The notes under the pieces are model-generated. The model was not told the origin of the DNA and made no database searches. It saw only the letters and a program-made list of their open reading frames with translations. Positions 56,438 to 64,000 of a stretch of 64,000 bases of DNA are shown in pieces. Made by a program: the position numbers and the translations under genes. How positions within the stretch are numbered: position 1 is the first letter of the stretch; the number at the start of each line of letters is the position of its first letter. The stretch is from Desulfocapsaceae bacterium (GTDB lineage: Bacteria > Desulfobacterota > Desulfobulbia > Desulfobulbales > Desulfocapsaceae), in contig JARLHL010000113.1 of NCBI GenBank assembly GCA_031292275.1, positions 1 to 64,000 of the forward strand. Reading direction: 5' to 3'.

Positions 56438-59152
56438 ATGACAAAAAGCAACATTCATCATAACAATACGTTTTCATTAATCAATTCGTGGTCAATCAGA
56501 ACTCTGTTAACGCTGCTCATCCTTCTGGCAATCCTGCCATCAATGGGAATCATTGTCTATTCTGCGATCGAGGAGCAGAAAAATGATTACAAAGAGGTAA
56601 AGACGAGAATTCTCCAGACTGTCGAGAATCTTGCCGGCTATCAGGAGACTATCACGCTTGCTACGCGGCAGATGCTCCTGACCATGGCTCAGCTCCCTGA
56701 GATTCAAAACGGCGATATTTCTGCCTGCAACGACCTCTTTCGCGATGTTATGCGTTCAACACCCTTCCTGGACGCCATCTTCACTGTGCAGCCGGACGGA
56801 CGGCGCCTTGCAGGAATGAGGCCGGAGATATCATTCTTCAATATTGCCGACAGACAATATTTCCAGCAGGCCCTGACCGACCGGGATCTCGGGGTGGGTG
56901 AGTTTCAGGTCTCAGGCGCCACCAGCAATCCTATTTTGCCCTTTGTCTATCCGATAGAGGACGGAAAGGGACAGCTGCGGGGTGCGGTAATCACCGGCTT
57001 CAAGCTTGAGCAGTATGAGCGATTTCTGTCGCAAAGCCTCCTCCCGACCGGGTCGATTGTCGATATTGAAGACCGGAGGGGGATCCGTCTGTGCCGGTAT
57101 CCGCAATCGGATAAAGGATCCATGGAGGGAATCGGGCAGCCTGTCAGCCAGAAGATCTGGAAGGAGATTTCAGGGCCCCTCCCCCAGGGAATCTATCTGG
57201 ACACCGGCCTGGACGGGATCCACCGCATTTACGGCTACATCCAGATCCGCCTGCGCGAAGAGGACAGCCCGTACCTGTATATCCGGGTCGGAGTCCCTGA
57301 AGAGACTGCCTATGCCAATGCCAGACAGCATCTTTACAGGAACGCAGGGCTCATCTGTCTGGCCGCATTCCTTGCCCTGGCGGCGACCTGTCTTATCGGA
57401 AAAGTCATCATTATCGACAGATTAAAAAGGCTCGTGGCCTTTTCCGGACGACTGGGCGCGGGCGATTTTCATGAACGCTCAGGACTGTCCCCCCTGCTGG
57501 GCGGAGAGATAGGCGCACTGGCCCGTGCCTTTGATTCCATGGCTGCCGATCTGGAGGCGCGGGAGAGGGAGCGTCGGCTCTCCGAAGACGAGATCAACCG
57601 GCTCAATCACCGCAATCAGCTCATCCTGAACACCGCCGACGAGGGGATCGTCGGCCTGAACTCTCGCGGGAATGTCATCTTCATCAACGCCAAAGCCACA
57701 TCCATGACCGGCTACAAGGCCCATGAAATCCTGCGCCAGAACCTGCACCAGATGATCCATCATTCCAGACTTGACCGCACCGCCTACCCCCTAACAGAAT
57801 GCCCGATGCACGAGACCATTACTGCAGGGACCACCTGCAGGGTCAGAGACGAGGTCCTCTGGCGCCAGGACGGAACCTGTTTCCCCGTGGTCTATTCAAG
57901 TGCGCCGATCCTGGAAAAAGGCAGTATCATCGGGGCAGTCATCACCTTCCGGGATATTACCGAGCGCAAGAAGGCGGAACAGGTGAAAAAGGTCATGGAG
58001 CACCAGCTCTATCAATCCCAGAAGATTGAGTCCATCGGAACGTTGGCCGGCGGAATCGCCCACGACTTCAACAATATTCTGACCGCTATCCTGGGAAATA
58101 TCCAGATCGCTCTCTTGAATGTATGCAGTCCCTGCACCGTAACCAACGAGATACAGGCCATCTACGACGCCGGGAAACGAGCCAAGGATCTGGTGCAGCA
58201 GATCCTTGCCTTCAGCCGCCAGACGCAACCCCGTTTTATCTCCCTGCAGATCGCTCAGATAGCCAGGGACGCCCTGAAGCTGCTTCGCCCGGCCATCCCC
58301 CGCACCATCCAGATATTGGAAAACTTTCAGGGCGCCGGCCCGGTGATGGGCGATCCGGCCCAACTTCGCCAGGTCATCGTCAACCTTTTCACCAATGCAT
58401 CCCACGCCATGCGGGAAAATGGCGGCATCCTGAGCATCGGCCTGTATGAAATCCATATTTCCGCAGGCCTCCCTCATCCCGACCTCAGCCCCGGACGCTA
58501 CATCAAGCTCACGGTCAGCGATACGGGCTGCGGGATTGCCAAAGACGACCTGCAGCACATTTTTGATCCGTTCTTCACCACCAAGTCAAAGGATGATCGG
58601 ACCGGGCTGGGTTTGTCGGTGGTCCATGGCATCCTCAGCAGGCACAAAGGGGCCGTCGCTGTCCGCAGCGAGTTGGGAAAGGGAAGCTGCTTCGAGCTCT
58701 TTTTCCCCTGCATTGAAGAGCAGGCAGACATCGAAGACGCGCAGGAGGCATCACTTCCTGAAGGCACCGAGACCATACTGCTGGTCGACGATGACAGCAT
58801 TATCATCGAGTTGGCGCAGGAGACCCTGGAACGGCTTGGCTATCGAGTAGTTACAACAAACTGCAGTGCCGCGGCCCTGAAGGATTTTCAGGCTCAACCG
58901 GAGAAATTCGATCTGGTCATTGCCAATCAGACCATGCCGCAATGGACGGGGTTGGAGCTTGCCGAGCATATCCTGGATCTCCGGCCGGGTATCCCGATTA
59001 TCCTCTGCACGGGCTTTGGCGATGGAATGCTGCAGGAAAAGGCTGAAAAAATCGGCATCCGCCACATACTGATGAAGCCGCTGATTATCAGCCAGATGGT
59101 CCGGACCGTCAGAGAGACCCTGGAACGTCATTCGGACTCCCCACAAGCCTGA
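56438..59152 (+). CDS. Membrane hybrid histidine kinase with defective receiver
   Basis: A 904-residue sensor. TM1 (about 21-43) and TM2 (about 301-325) flank a periplasmic Cache-type domain; a HAMP linker (to about 378) and a PAS domain (about 382-515) follow. The phosphoacceptor is H542 in GGIAHDFNNILTAILGN; the ATPase has NLFTNASHAM, VSDTGCGI and TGLGLSVVHGI. A C-terminal receiver (about 780-898) keeps the acidic pair (VDDD), Thr and Lys (LMKPL), but the phosphorylated Asp is Asn830 (LVIANQTMPQW). The receiver thus cannot take phosphate in the usual way. The ATG at 56438 is picked because upstream codons run through repeat F. No partner regulator is adjacent. Confidence 0.92.
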   Translation: MTKSNIHHNNTFSLINSWSIRTLLTLLILLAILPSMGIIVYSAIEEQKNDYKEVKTRILQTVENLAGYQETITLATRQMLLTMAQLPEIQNGDISACNDLFRDVMRSTPFLDAIFTVQPDGRRLAGMRPEISFFNIADRQYFQQALTDRDLGVGEFQVSGATSNPILPFVYPIEDGKGQLRGAVITGFKLEQYERFLSQSLLPTGSIVDIEDRRGIRLCRYPQSDKGSMEGIGQPVSQKIWKEISGPLPQGIYLDTGLDGIHRIYGYIQIRLREEDSPYLYIRVGVPEETAYANARQHLYRNAGLICLAAFLALAATCLIGKVIIIDRLKRLVAFSGRLGAGDFHERSGLSPLLGGEIGALARAFDSMAADLEARERERRLSEDEINRLNHRNQLILNTADEGIVGLNSRGNVIFINAKATSMTGYKAHEILRQNLHQMIHHSRLDRTAYPLTECPMHETITAGTTCRVRDEVLWRQDGTCFPVVYSSAPILEKGSIIGAVITFRDITERKKAEQVKKVMEHQLYQSQKIESIGTLAGGIAHDFNNILTAILGNIQIALLNVCSPCTVTNEIQAIYDAGKRAKDLVQQILAFSRQTQPRFISLQIAQIARDALKLLRPAIPRTIQILENFQGAGPVMGDPAQLRQVIVNLFTNASHAMRENGGILSIGLYEIHISAGLPHPDLSPGRYIKLTVSDTGCGIAKDDLQHIFDPFFTTKSKDDRTGLGLSVVHGILSRHKGAVAVRSELGKGSCFELFFPCIEEQADIEDAQEASLPEGTETILLVDDDSIIIELAQETLERLGYRVVTTNCSAAALKDFQAQPEKFDLVIANQTMPQWTGLELAEHILDLRPGIPIILCTGFGDGMLQEKAEKIGIRHILMKPLIISQMVRTVRETLERHSDSPQA

Positions 59153-59277
59153 CACGGAAAAAGACCCGTGAACTGCCCTTGAGAAAAACAATGTGATGCT
59201 GTTTCTTTTTATGATAGTATCTAAAAAAATACATCATAATCACTCCTTCCCTCAGTCCACCAGGAGGCCATTTTCTC

Positions 59278-60423
59278 ATGCGTGCAGCCTTCATCGTCAT
59301 ATTGATACTGCTCTGTTCATCCCTTTCCATCGCCAAGGAGTACGGCCAATACAACCCGAAGCAAATTCTCACCGTATCGGAATCACCTTCCGGGAAAAAG
59401 TATGGCATCGATATCGAATACCTGGATTTAATGATCAATAATCTGGCCCTTCACGCCAAGAACTATCCTCCCCAGTTTGATACCCCCCGGGACAAGCAGC
59501 AGGCCGTCAAGGATGTGACCGCACTCTCGGGGATGCTGGGCACTCTGACCAAGGGGCCGACCCCGAATCCGGAAATACTCCGGCGGGCAGGATTCCTCAA
59601 CAGCATGGGCCACAACCTCGACATCCCTGGTTCTGCGGAAAAGGCGGCGTCGGATCTCCAGAAACTCCTCTCCATCGCCCCGACGGATTCGGGCGGGAAT
59701 TATATATACGGGACCTTCCTGGCAGGCTCGGGCAAGGCAAAAGAGGCCCTTCCCTACCTGAAGCAGGCCCTCGCCTCAGGCGAGGCCGATGCCTCCTATG
59801 CCCTCGGAACGGCCTATCTGTTTCTCGGAGATGAACCCAAGGCTCTGGAAAACCTGGAGGCCTACAGACAGAACAATCCCGATGACGCTTCCATAGCGAG
59901 GCTCTTAGACGGGATCCGGAACGGCACGGTGCAACGCATGACCTCCGGGCGCCCTCCCGCAGAAGACCATCAACCGCCTGCCGGCCCTGAGAAACCGGGC
60001 CAGAAATCCACCAGCGAGGCCGAAAAGCTCCTGGATTCTCTGGATGCAAACGGACAGGTGCAGCAGGCGATTGGAAGGATGGTGGACCTGCAGATCAGAC
60101 AAAAGCCCGTCCTCGCCCCGTATAAGGGGGTGATCCTCAAATTCTTTGAAAAATATATAAACTATGAGACCCTCAGACTAGAACTCGCAAGGATGTATAC
60201 AGAGGCCTTCACAGAATCGGAGCTCAGGGAGATCAATGCGTTTTATGCCACGCCGACAGGAAAACGGCTTGTAGCCCAGAATCAGGAGATCATGAAAAAG
60301 GCCGGTGAATCCGGTGTACGGCAGGTTCAGGCGCACCGCTCTGAGCTGGAGCGAATGATTCAGGACGAGGCCGAGCGCCTGAAAAGGGCCTCCGAAGACC
60401 GGCCAAGTCCCTCCGCTCCCTAG
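59278..60423 (+). CDS. Exported TPR protein with DUF2059 domain
   Basis: A 381-residue exported protein. A signal peptide covers about 1-19 (ILLCSSLSIA). Residues 45-215 hold TPR-like helices (SGGNYIYGTFLAGSGKAKEA, DASYALGTAYLFLGDEPKAL), then a Pro-rich linker and a C-terminal DUF2059 domain (about 255-350; YTEAFTESELREINAFYATP, then GKRLVAQNQEIM). DUF2059 proteins are periplasmic and of unknown role. The ATG at 59278 is 10 bases after AGGAGG. It converges on the binding-protein gene at a strong hairpin. Confidence 0.85.
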   Translation: MRAAFIVILILLCSSLSIAKEYGQYNPKQILTVSESPSGKKYGIDIEYLDLMINNLALHAKNYPPQFDTPRDKQQAVKDVTALSGMLGTLTKGPTPNPEILRRAGFLNSMGHNLDIPGSAEKAASDLQKLLSIAPTDSGGNYIYGTFLAGSGKAKEALPYLKQALASGEADASYALGTAYLFLGDEPKALENLEAYRQNNPDDASIARLLDGIRNGTVQRMTSGRPPAEDHQPPAGPEKPGQKSTSEAEKLLDSLDANGQVQQAIGRMVDLQIRQKPVLAPYKGVILKFFEKYINYETLRLELARMYTEAFTESELREINAFYATPTGKRLVAQNQEIMKKAGESGVRQVQAHRSELERMIQDEAERLKRASEDRPSPSAP

Positions 60424-60460
60424 CTGGCCATTCCCGGACCATTCCGCCCTGATACGACGA

Positions 60461-60487
60461 CTGCCGGCGGACATCTCCTGCCGGCAG
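60461..60487. terminator. Hairpin between convergent genes
   Basis: CTGCCGGC at 60461-60468 and GCCGGCAG at 60480-60487 form an 8-bp perfect stem with an 11-base loop, between the DUF2059 gene and the binding-protein gene. It may end transcription from both sides. Confidence 0.5.
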
Positions 60488-60507
60488 GAAAACATCCCGT
60501 CGAAAGA

Positions 60508-61521
60508 TCACTCCAGAAAAGGGCTGAGAAGCAGCCCGCCATCGGCATGGCCTGCATTCAGCCTGCGCTCAAGCGCGAGCGGGGACTGCCGGCCAAGGTT
60601 GCGTTCGTAGATATCCCCATACGAACCGACGGCCTGCAGGACTCGGCTCTGCCAGCCCTTCTCCAACCCCAGCTCCTGGGCTTCAACCGGCATGGCCCCC
60701 GCCCCTCCGGGCCTCCACGGACTTTGCCGTTCCTCGCCGCTGATCAGGCTGTGCACGGTCCAGGCGACGATGGCGGCCCACTGCCCGTCGTTTGCACCCG
60801 TCGCGGCCAGTACCGGAAAGTCAACCAGGGAGTCGGGCAGGATGCGGCTTTGCCTCTGATCGACGCCCCGGACCTGCCGGATCGAGGCCAGAGCCGTACG
60901 CTCACCGGCCAGGGCCTGGCAGTTCCGGGCCAGATAGGCATCCATCATCTCCCCCTCCTCGGAGAAGGCCCGGCGCAGCCAGCCCTGGTGCATGGTATCA
61001 AAATAAGCCTCGAGACTCTGCTCTACCCGGCTGCCGGTCATATAGCAGATGCCCTTCCCGGACAGACCGGAAGCCTTTTCAACGGAAGAGTTTTCGGGGA
61101 CCATAATCCCATGGGATTCAATATAGACCACGGGGCCGGGCAGGACCCTGCCGGCCAACCGATTGTCTGCGATCTCGGAGCCGGTAAGAAAGGCGATATC
61201 GGCACCGATCTCTTTCTTGCCCTCCGGCAACGCATCCCAGGCCGAAAACTCCATCCGATCCGCCGAACCCAGCACGGCTTCGGCCACTGCCCTGCAGACA
61301 TCCACCTCGATCCCCTGCCAATGCCCGCCTGCATCTCTCTTTGCCAGTCCCGGACGGACAGCGCCGCTGCAGCGGACGATGCCGTGGGCCTTCACCCGCT
61401 GCAGGACCTCACCGGCACAGGCATCTTGGCCAGCGGCACCGACGAGGATCAGGGCGATCAGAAGAAAGCATGGAGCCAGAATCATTTTCCGGCGGCTATG
61501 AGCGGACTGGCGAGGGGGCAT
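60508..61521 (-). CDS. Solo amino-acid ABC transporter substrate-binding protein
   Basis: A 337-residue periplasmic protein with a signal peptide (about 12-36, LLIALILVGAAGQDACA) and the solute-binding family 3 fold; VLQRVKAHGIVRCSGAVRPG and GIEVDVCRAVAEAVLG match the general amino-acid binding proteins AapJ/BztA. No permease or ATPase genes are nearby, so it is either a solo receptor or works with a distant transporter. The ATG at 61521 lies one base after the phosphoesterase stop, indicating one transcript. The frame is open 26 codons further upstream, inside the phosphoesterase gene; that reading is unlikely. Confidence 0.85.
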   Translation of the reverse strand: MPPRQSAHSRRKMILAPCFLLIALILVGAAGQDACAGEVLQRVKAHGIVRCSGAVRPGLAKRDAGGHWQGIEVDVCRAVAEAVLGSADRMEFSAWDALPEGKKEIGADIAFLTGSEIADNRLAGRVLPGPVVYIESHGIMVPENSSVEKASGLSGKGICYMTGSRVEQSLEAYFDTMHQGWLRRAFSEEGEMMDAYLARNCQALAGERTALASIRQVRGVDQRQSRILPDSLVDFPVLAATGANDGQWAAIVAWTVHSLISGEERQSPWRPGGAGAMPVEAQELGLEKGWQSRVLQAVGSYGDIYERNLGRQSPLALERRLNAGHADGGLLLSPFLE

Positions 61522-61522
61522 A

Positions 61523-63583
61523 TCAGTTCGCCTCTTTGTAGGTGCCGGGCAGGGGGTTGAAACCCTCCGGAATTGTGTTGACCATTCCCTGCCGGACATC
61601 CTCCGGTATTATCCCGGTGACCTTGCAGCCCTGGCTGCCGTAGTGCGGCAGCGAAGAGATCACATCGTCCGGGATGATCGCCAGTTCGGCCGGGAGCAGC
61701 GGAGCCTGCCCCATCAAACGTCCGGGGTCAAATCCGGACAGCAGACTCTCCGATAGAGGTGAGTTGATATCACGCGGCCCCAGGTATTTCTGATGAAAGC
61801 CCGGTGGACCGAAGACATTAAACTTTTCGGAATTGCCGGCGGCCAGGGCCCGGGCCTCGTCCGGCAGACTGGCCAACGGCGGCAGCCCGAAGATGGTGTT
61901 GATGGTCTCGATCACCGCATTGTGGTCGCCTTCCACATGGGAGACGACATGGGTCCGGGCATAAGGAGAGATCAGGATCAACGGCACCCGGATACCGCGG
62001 GAGAGGGGCAGCCTGTCGGGACCGTAGGAGAGGATCCGGGGCGGGACATGATCATAAAAGCCGTCGGATTCATCATAGGTGATTATGATCGCGCATTGTT
62101 TCCAGATTTCCGGATCTCGGGCGATGGCGTTGACCACCTTGGCCGCCATGGCCTCGCTGAGCTGCCTGTCGGTGTAGCCGGGATGATCGTCGTCACCCGC
62201 TTTGGTTGCATTAATGACCGCCACCTCATCCTCGGGGGTATCGGCCCTGGTAATGGCCGGTTTCAGCCCCATCTGGTTGGTGAAACCGCCACGGATATAA
62301 AAGACTCCGCCGTCGGGAAGACGGCGGTTGGCCATGTCGCTGAAGAAATCGGCCAGTCCCCGCAGGTTGGCGCTCGCCTCCGGGGTATTGGCGATATAGC
62401 CGAAATACTGAGCCCCGTTATGGTGGCTGACATAGGAAGAATGCGTGGCCAGGCCACCCGCATCGGTAGCCTCCTGATCATAGCCCTCCTGATACCATCG
62501 CCACTCCACCGGCCTGGTCTTCATTTTCCGGATAAAAGGGATGTCCTTCCCGATGTCAGCCAGGTCAAAGCCCGGATCGCGATTCCCGGACATAATCCTG
62601 CCTACCCTGCTGCCCATGAAGGTCAGCGGCAGGCTGGCAAAGGTCAGGTTGGAGGCGATATTGTCGTCTTTGTAGTTTTCCTGGCTGCTGCCGGCTGGCT
62701 GCCGGCCGGTGCCGGTCGTATCAAACTGCGATCCGTAGAAAGGTTGGGGATCGTTGACCAGCGGAGGACCCTGGGTAATGCCGCCATGACCGTTGACGGT
62801 GATGCTCAGGCCTCCGGGACCGTGTTTAACCCACTGGGTCTCCCCCGACTGACCGGCGATCATGGCCACCGCATTGGGGGTGGAAGGTGTATCCTCCGTG
62901 GCAAAGATATTGTCAAAGATGGTGAATCGGCTGGCCCACTGCCAAAGGAAGGGGATGGTATCGCAGTCGATATGGGCCATGACCAGACGGGCGAACTGGG
63001 TCCCCTCGGCAATATTTGCGGCTCCGCCCCTGGAGGCGAACCGCTGGTATTCATCGGCAGCAAAGCCGTCCATCCGCGCCACTCCCCCGACCACGTTTAT
63101 CTTCTTTGCCAGTCCGGCATGGGAGTGGTCGACACTGTCGACAACGCTGGCGTTCTGTTCGGGTCCGATCCGGAAGGGCTGGACGGTCACAATCCCCCCC
63201 CCCGCATCGGTATAGGTCTGGATAAAGCCCGGCGTATCTTCGGCAGACCGGGGCTTTGTCCTGTCGGAATACAGCCCGTTTACACCTGGAAAGGTGCCGA
63301 ACTCGTTGTCAAAAGAATGATTTTCATTAAATATGATAAAAACATACTTAATCTTCTGCCGCAGCAGCCGTACAAGCTCGTCCTGGGACAGCGCAGGTTC
63401 CTTGTGGGGGGCGCGGAAGTATGGAGCCAGTTCCGGCCCGACATCGGGCTGGGCGGTCAGCGCAGGAATCTTCGTCTGCTGATCCTTAGATGCCGTCCCA
63501 GCGTGGGCCACCGGCAGAAAACACGGCTGCAGCAGGGAAACCGCAACCAGCGGGGCCAGAATAGATGTCATCAATCGCCTCAT
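61523..63583 (-). CDS. Secreted phosphoesterase, phospholipase C/acid phosphatase family
   Basis: A 686-residue exported phosphoesterase (PF04185 type). A signal peptide ends at about 28 (FLPVAHA). The family opens with FIIFNENHSFDNEFGTFPGV, a metal and nucleophile region, and continues with NIFATEDTPSTPNAVAMIAG, ITYDESDGFYDHVPP and VSHVEGDHNAVIETINTIFG. Relatives are phospholipase C and AcpA-type acid phosphatases. The length with about 100 extra residues in the middle fits the larger subgroup; the substrate is unknown. A strong GAGAGGAGAG precedes the ATG. It is the first gene of a two-gene unit with the amino-acid-binding protein. Confidence 0.9.
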   Translation of the reverse strand: MRRLMTSILAPLVAVSLLQPCFLPVAHAGTASKDQQTKIPALTAQPDVGPELAPYFRAPHKEPALSQDELVRLLRQKIKYVFIIFNENHSFDNEFGTFPGVNGLYSDRTKPRSAEDTPGFIQTYTDAGGGIVTVQPFRIGPEQNASVVDSVDHSHAGLAKKINVVGGVARMDGFAADEYQRFASRGGAANIAEGTQFARLVMAHIDCDTIPFLWQWASRFTIFDNIFATEDTPSTPNAVAMIAGQSGETQWVKHGPGGLSITVNGHGGITQGPPLVNDPQPFYGSQFDTTGTGRQPAGSSQENYKDDNIASNLTFASLPLTFMGSRVGRIMSGNRDPGFDLADIGKDIPFIRKMKTRPVEWRWYQEGYDQEATDAGGLATHSSYVSHHNGAQYFGYIANTPEASANLRGLADFFSDMANRRLPDGGVFYIRGGFTNQMGLKPAITRADTPEDEVAVINATKAGDDDHPGYTDRQLSEAMAAKVVNAIARDPEIWKQCAIIITYDESDGFYDHVPPRILSYGPDRLPLSRGIRVPLILISPYARTHVVSHVEGDHNAVIETINTIFGLPPLASLPDEARALAAGNSEKFNVFGPPGFHQKYLGPRDINSPLSESLLSGFDPGRLMGQAPLLPAELAIIPDDVISSLPHYGSQGCKVTGIIPEDVRQGMVNTIPEGFNPLPGTYKEAN

Positions 63584-64000
63584 TGTTCTCTCCTCTCTGT
63601 TGGATCGTATCGCTAAAAGCCGTCCATGCAGGCCGAATGGGATCGGTCAGGATGGCCCAGCATCATGGTAATGTATCCTATTACGGCCTTTTTTTACAGG
63701 TCGACCGCTCTTTTTCCGATCGGACAGTCATTATCCTATCCGCCAAAAAGCCGGATTGTATCAAATTTTGATTAAATTATTGTCTCTGCCCCTGCCCACA
63801 CATGAGGGGGCATGTTCATGCAGCCCCACCCTCGGGCGGAAGAACCAAGGCCGAATGATACAGACCTCGAGGTTATTTTATCACCCTTTCAGTCGTTATT
63901 TGATCTGAGATATCAAAAATATTTATGAGACAGCATGCAATACACTTTGAATTTTTGGCCGGACTCGCCTATAATCAATAAATGAAGATGCAGCATTGAT
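63584..64000. other. Intergenic region at the window end
   Basis: No gene is supported. The leader of the phosphoesterase gene occupies the left part; I looked for a Pho box and saw no convincing tandem repeat. A good rightward promoter sits at the extreme end. An ATG frame at 63926 stops after 17 codons and has no ribosome-binding site. Confidence 0.45.
63947..63975 (+). promoter_or_regulatory. Sigma-70 promoter facing out of the window
   Basis: TTGAAT (63947-63952) and TATAAT (63970-63975) are exactly 17 bases apart. Transcription would start near 63982, so the gene or RNA it serves lies beyond the window. Confidence 0.6.

Noticed and set aside
63640-63680. A further dispersed-element copy suggested by GGATGGCCCAGCATCATGG
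   Set aside because: Only a few bases match the right box and the left and central boxes are missing.
63700-63740. Pho box before the phosphoesterase gene
   Set aside because: A single CTGTC-like heptamer is seen, not the tandem repeats needed.

Overview
The window looks like chromosomal DNA from a GC-rich, anaerobic, sulfur-metabolising Gram-negative bacterium, most likely a Desulfobulbales-type member of the Desulfobacterota. The clues are a ferredoxin of the Desulfovibrio gigas type, a SelD that is itself a selenoprotein, a DsrE-family protein, direct sulfhydrylation for methionine, a rubrerythrin-like protein, Lol and RND envelope systems, an autotransporter and a PEP-CTERM protein. The assignment rests on gene content only. 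No phage, insertion sequence, CRISPR array or rRNA was seen.

Layout: 0-3.2 kb autotransporter; 3.5-3.7 kb a small protein gene with its own promoter; 3.9-7.3 kb (minus) iron-sulfur flavoprotein, NtrC-type regulator and aminotransferase, with a candidate sigma-54 promoter before the aminotransferase; 7.7-13.1 kb (plus) short asparaginase, RlmD-type methyltransferase, lysS, lolC, lolD; 13.1-15.5 kb (minus) DsrE protein, MarR regulator and PAS histidine kinase, with a shared palindrome before dsrE and marR; 16-19.1 kb ferredoxin, conserved hypothetical, hydrolase and GH18 protein; 19.5-26.2 kb ABC-F, Elp3-like radical SAM, rnc, tRNA-Cys and glycogen phosphorylase.

26.6-34.4 kb is a sulfur block: TPR protein, metY, metX, metW, cysE, cysK, a cysteine hydrolase and selD. 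It covers homoserine activation, sulfide capture into homocysteine and cysteine, and selenophosphate supply. 34.5-41.2 kb is mixed accessory content. 41.45-49.2 kb is an XRE-cupin regulator with a strong promoter-operator leading into thiolase-like protein, DUF35 protein, acyl-CoA ligase, acetoacetyl-CoA synthetase and isovaleryl-CoA dehydrogenase-like protein, probably a branched-chain acid or ketone-body route. 49.3-55.0 kb (minus) is a tripartite RND pump. 55.2-64 kb holds a DUF5329 protein, a hybrid kinase whose receiver lacks the phosphoacceptor Asp, a DUF2059 protein, a solo amino-acid-binding protein and a secreted phosphoesterase.

The most notable structure not explained by genes is a dispersed element of about 100 bp, present in seven recognisable copies (14.2, 19.1, 35.0, 36.3, 41.2, 55.2 and 56.3 kb) plus a possible half copy at 55.9 kb. 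All copies are between genes. They share a left TATGAAAG box, a central TGCCGGAGTGACGAGC box and a right GGTCCAGCCATGC box that can form a hairpin. Two copies supply the stop codon of the adjoining gene.
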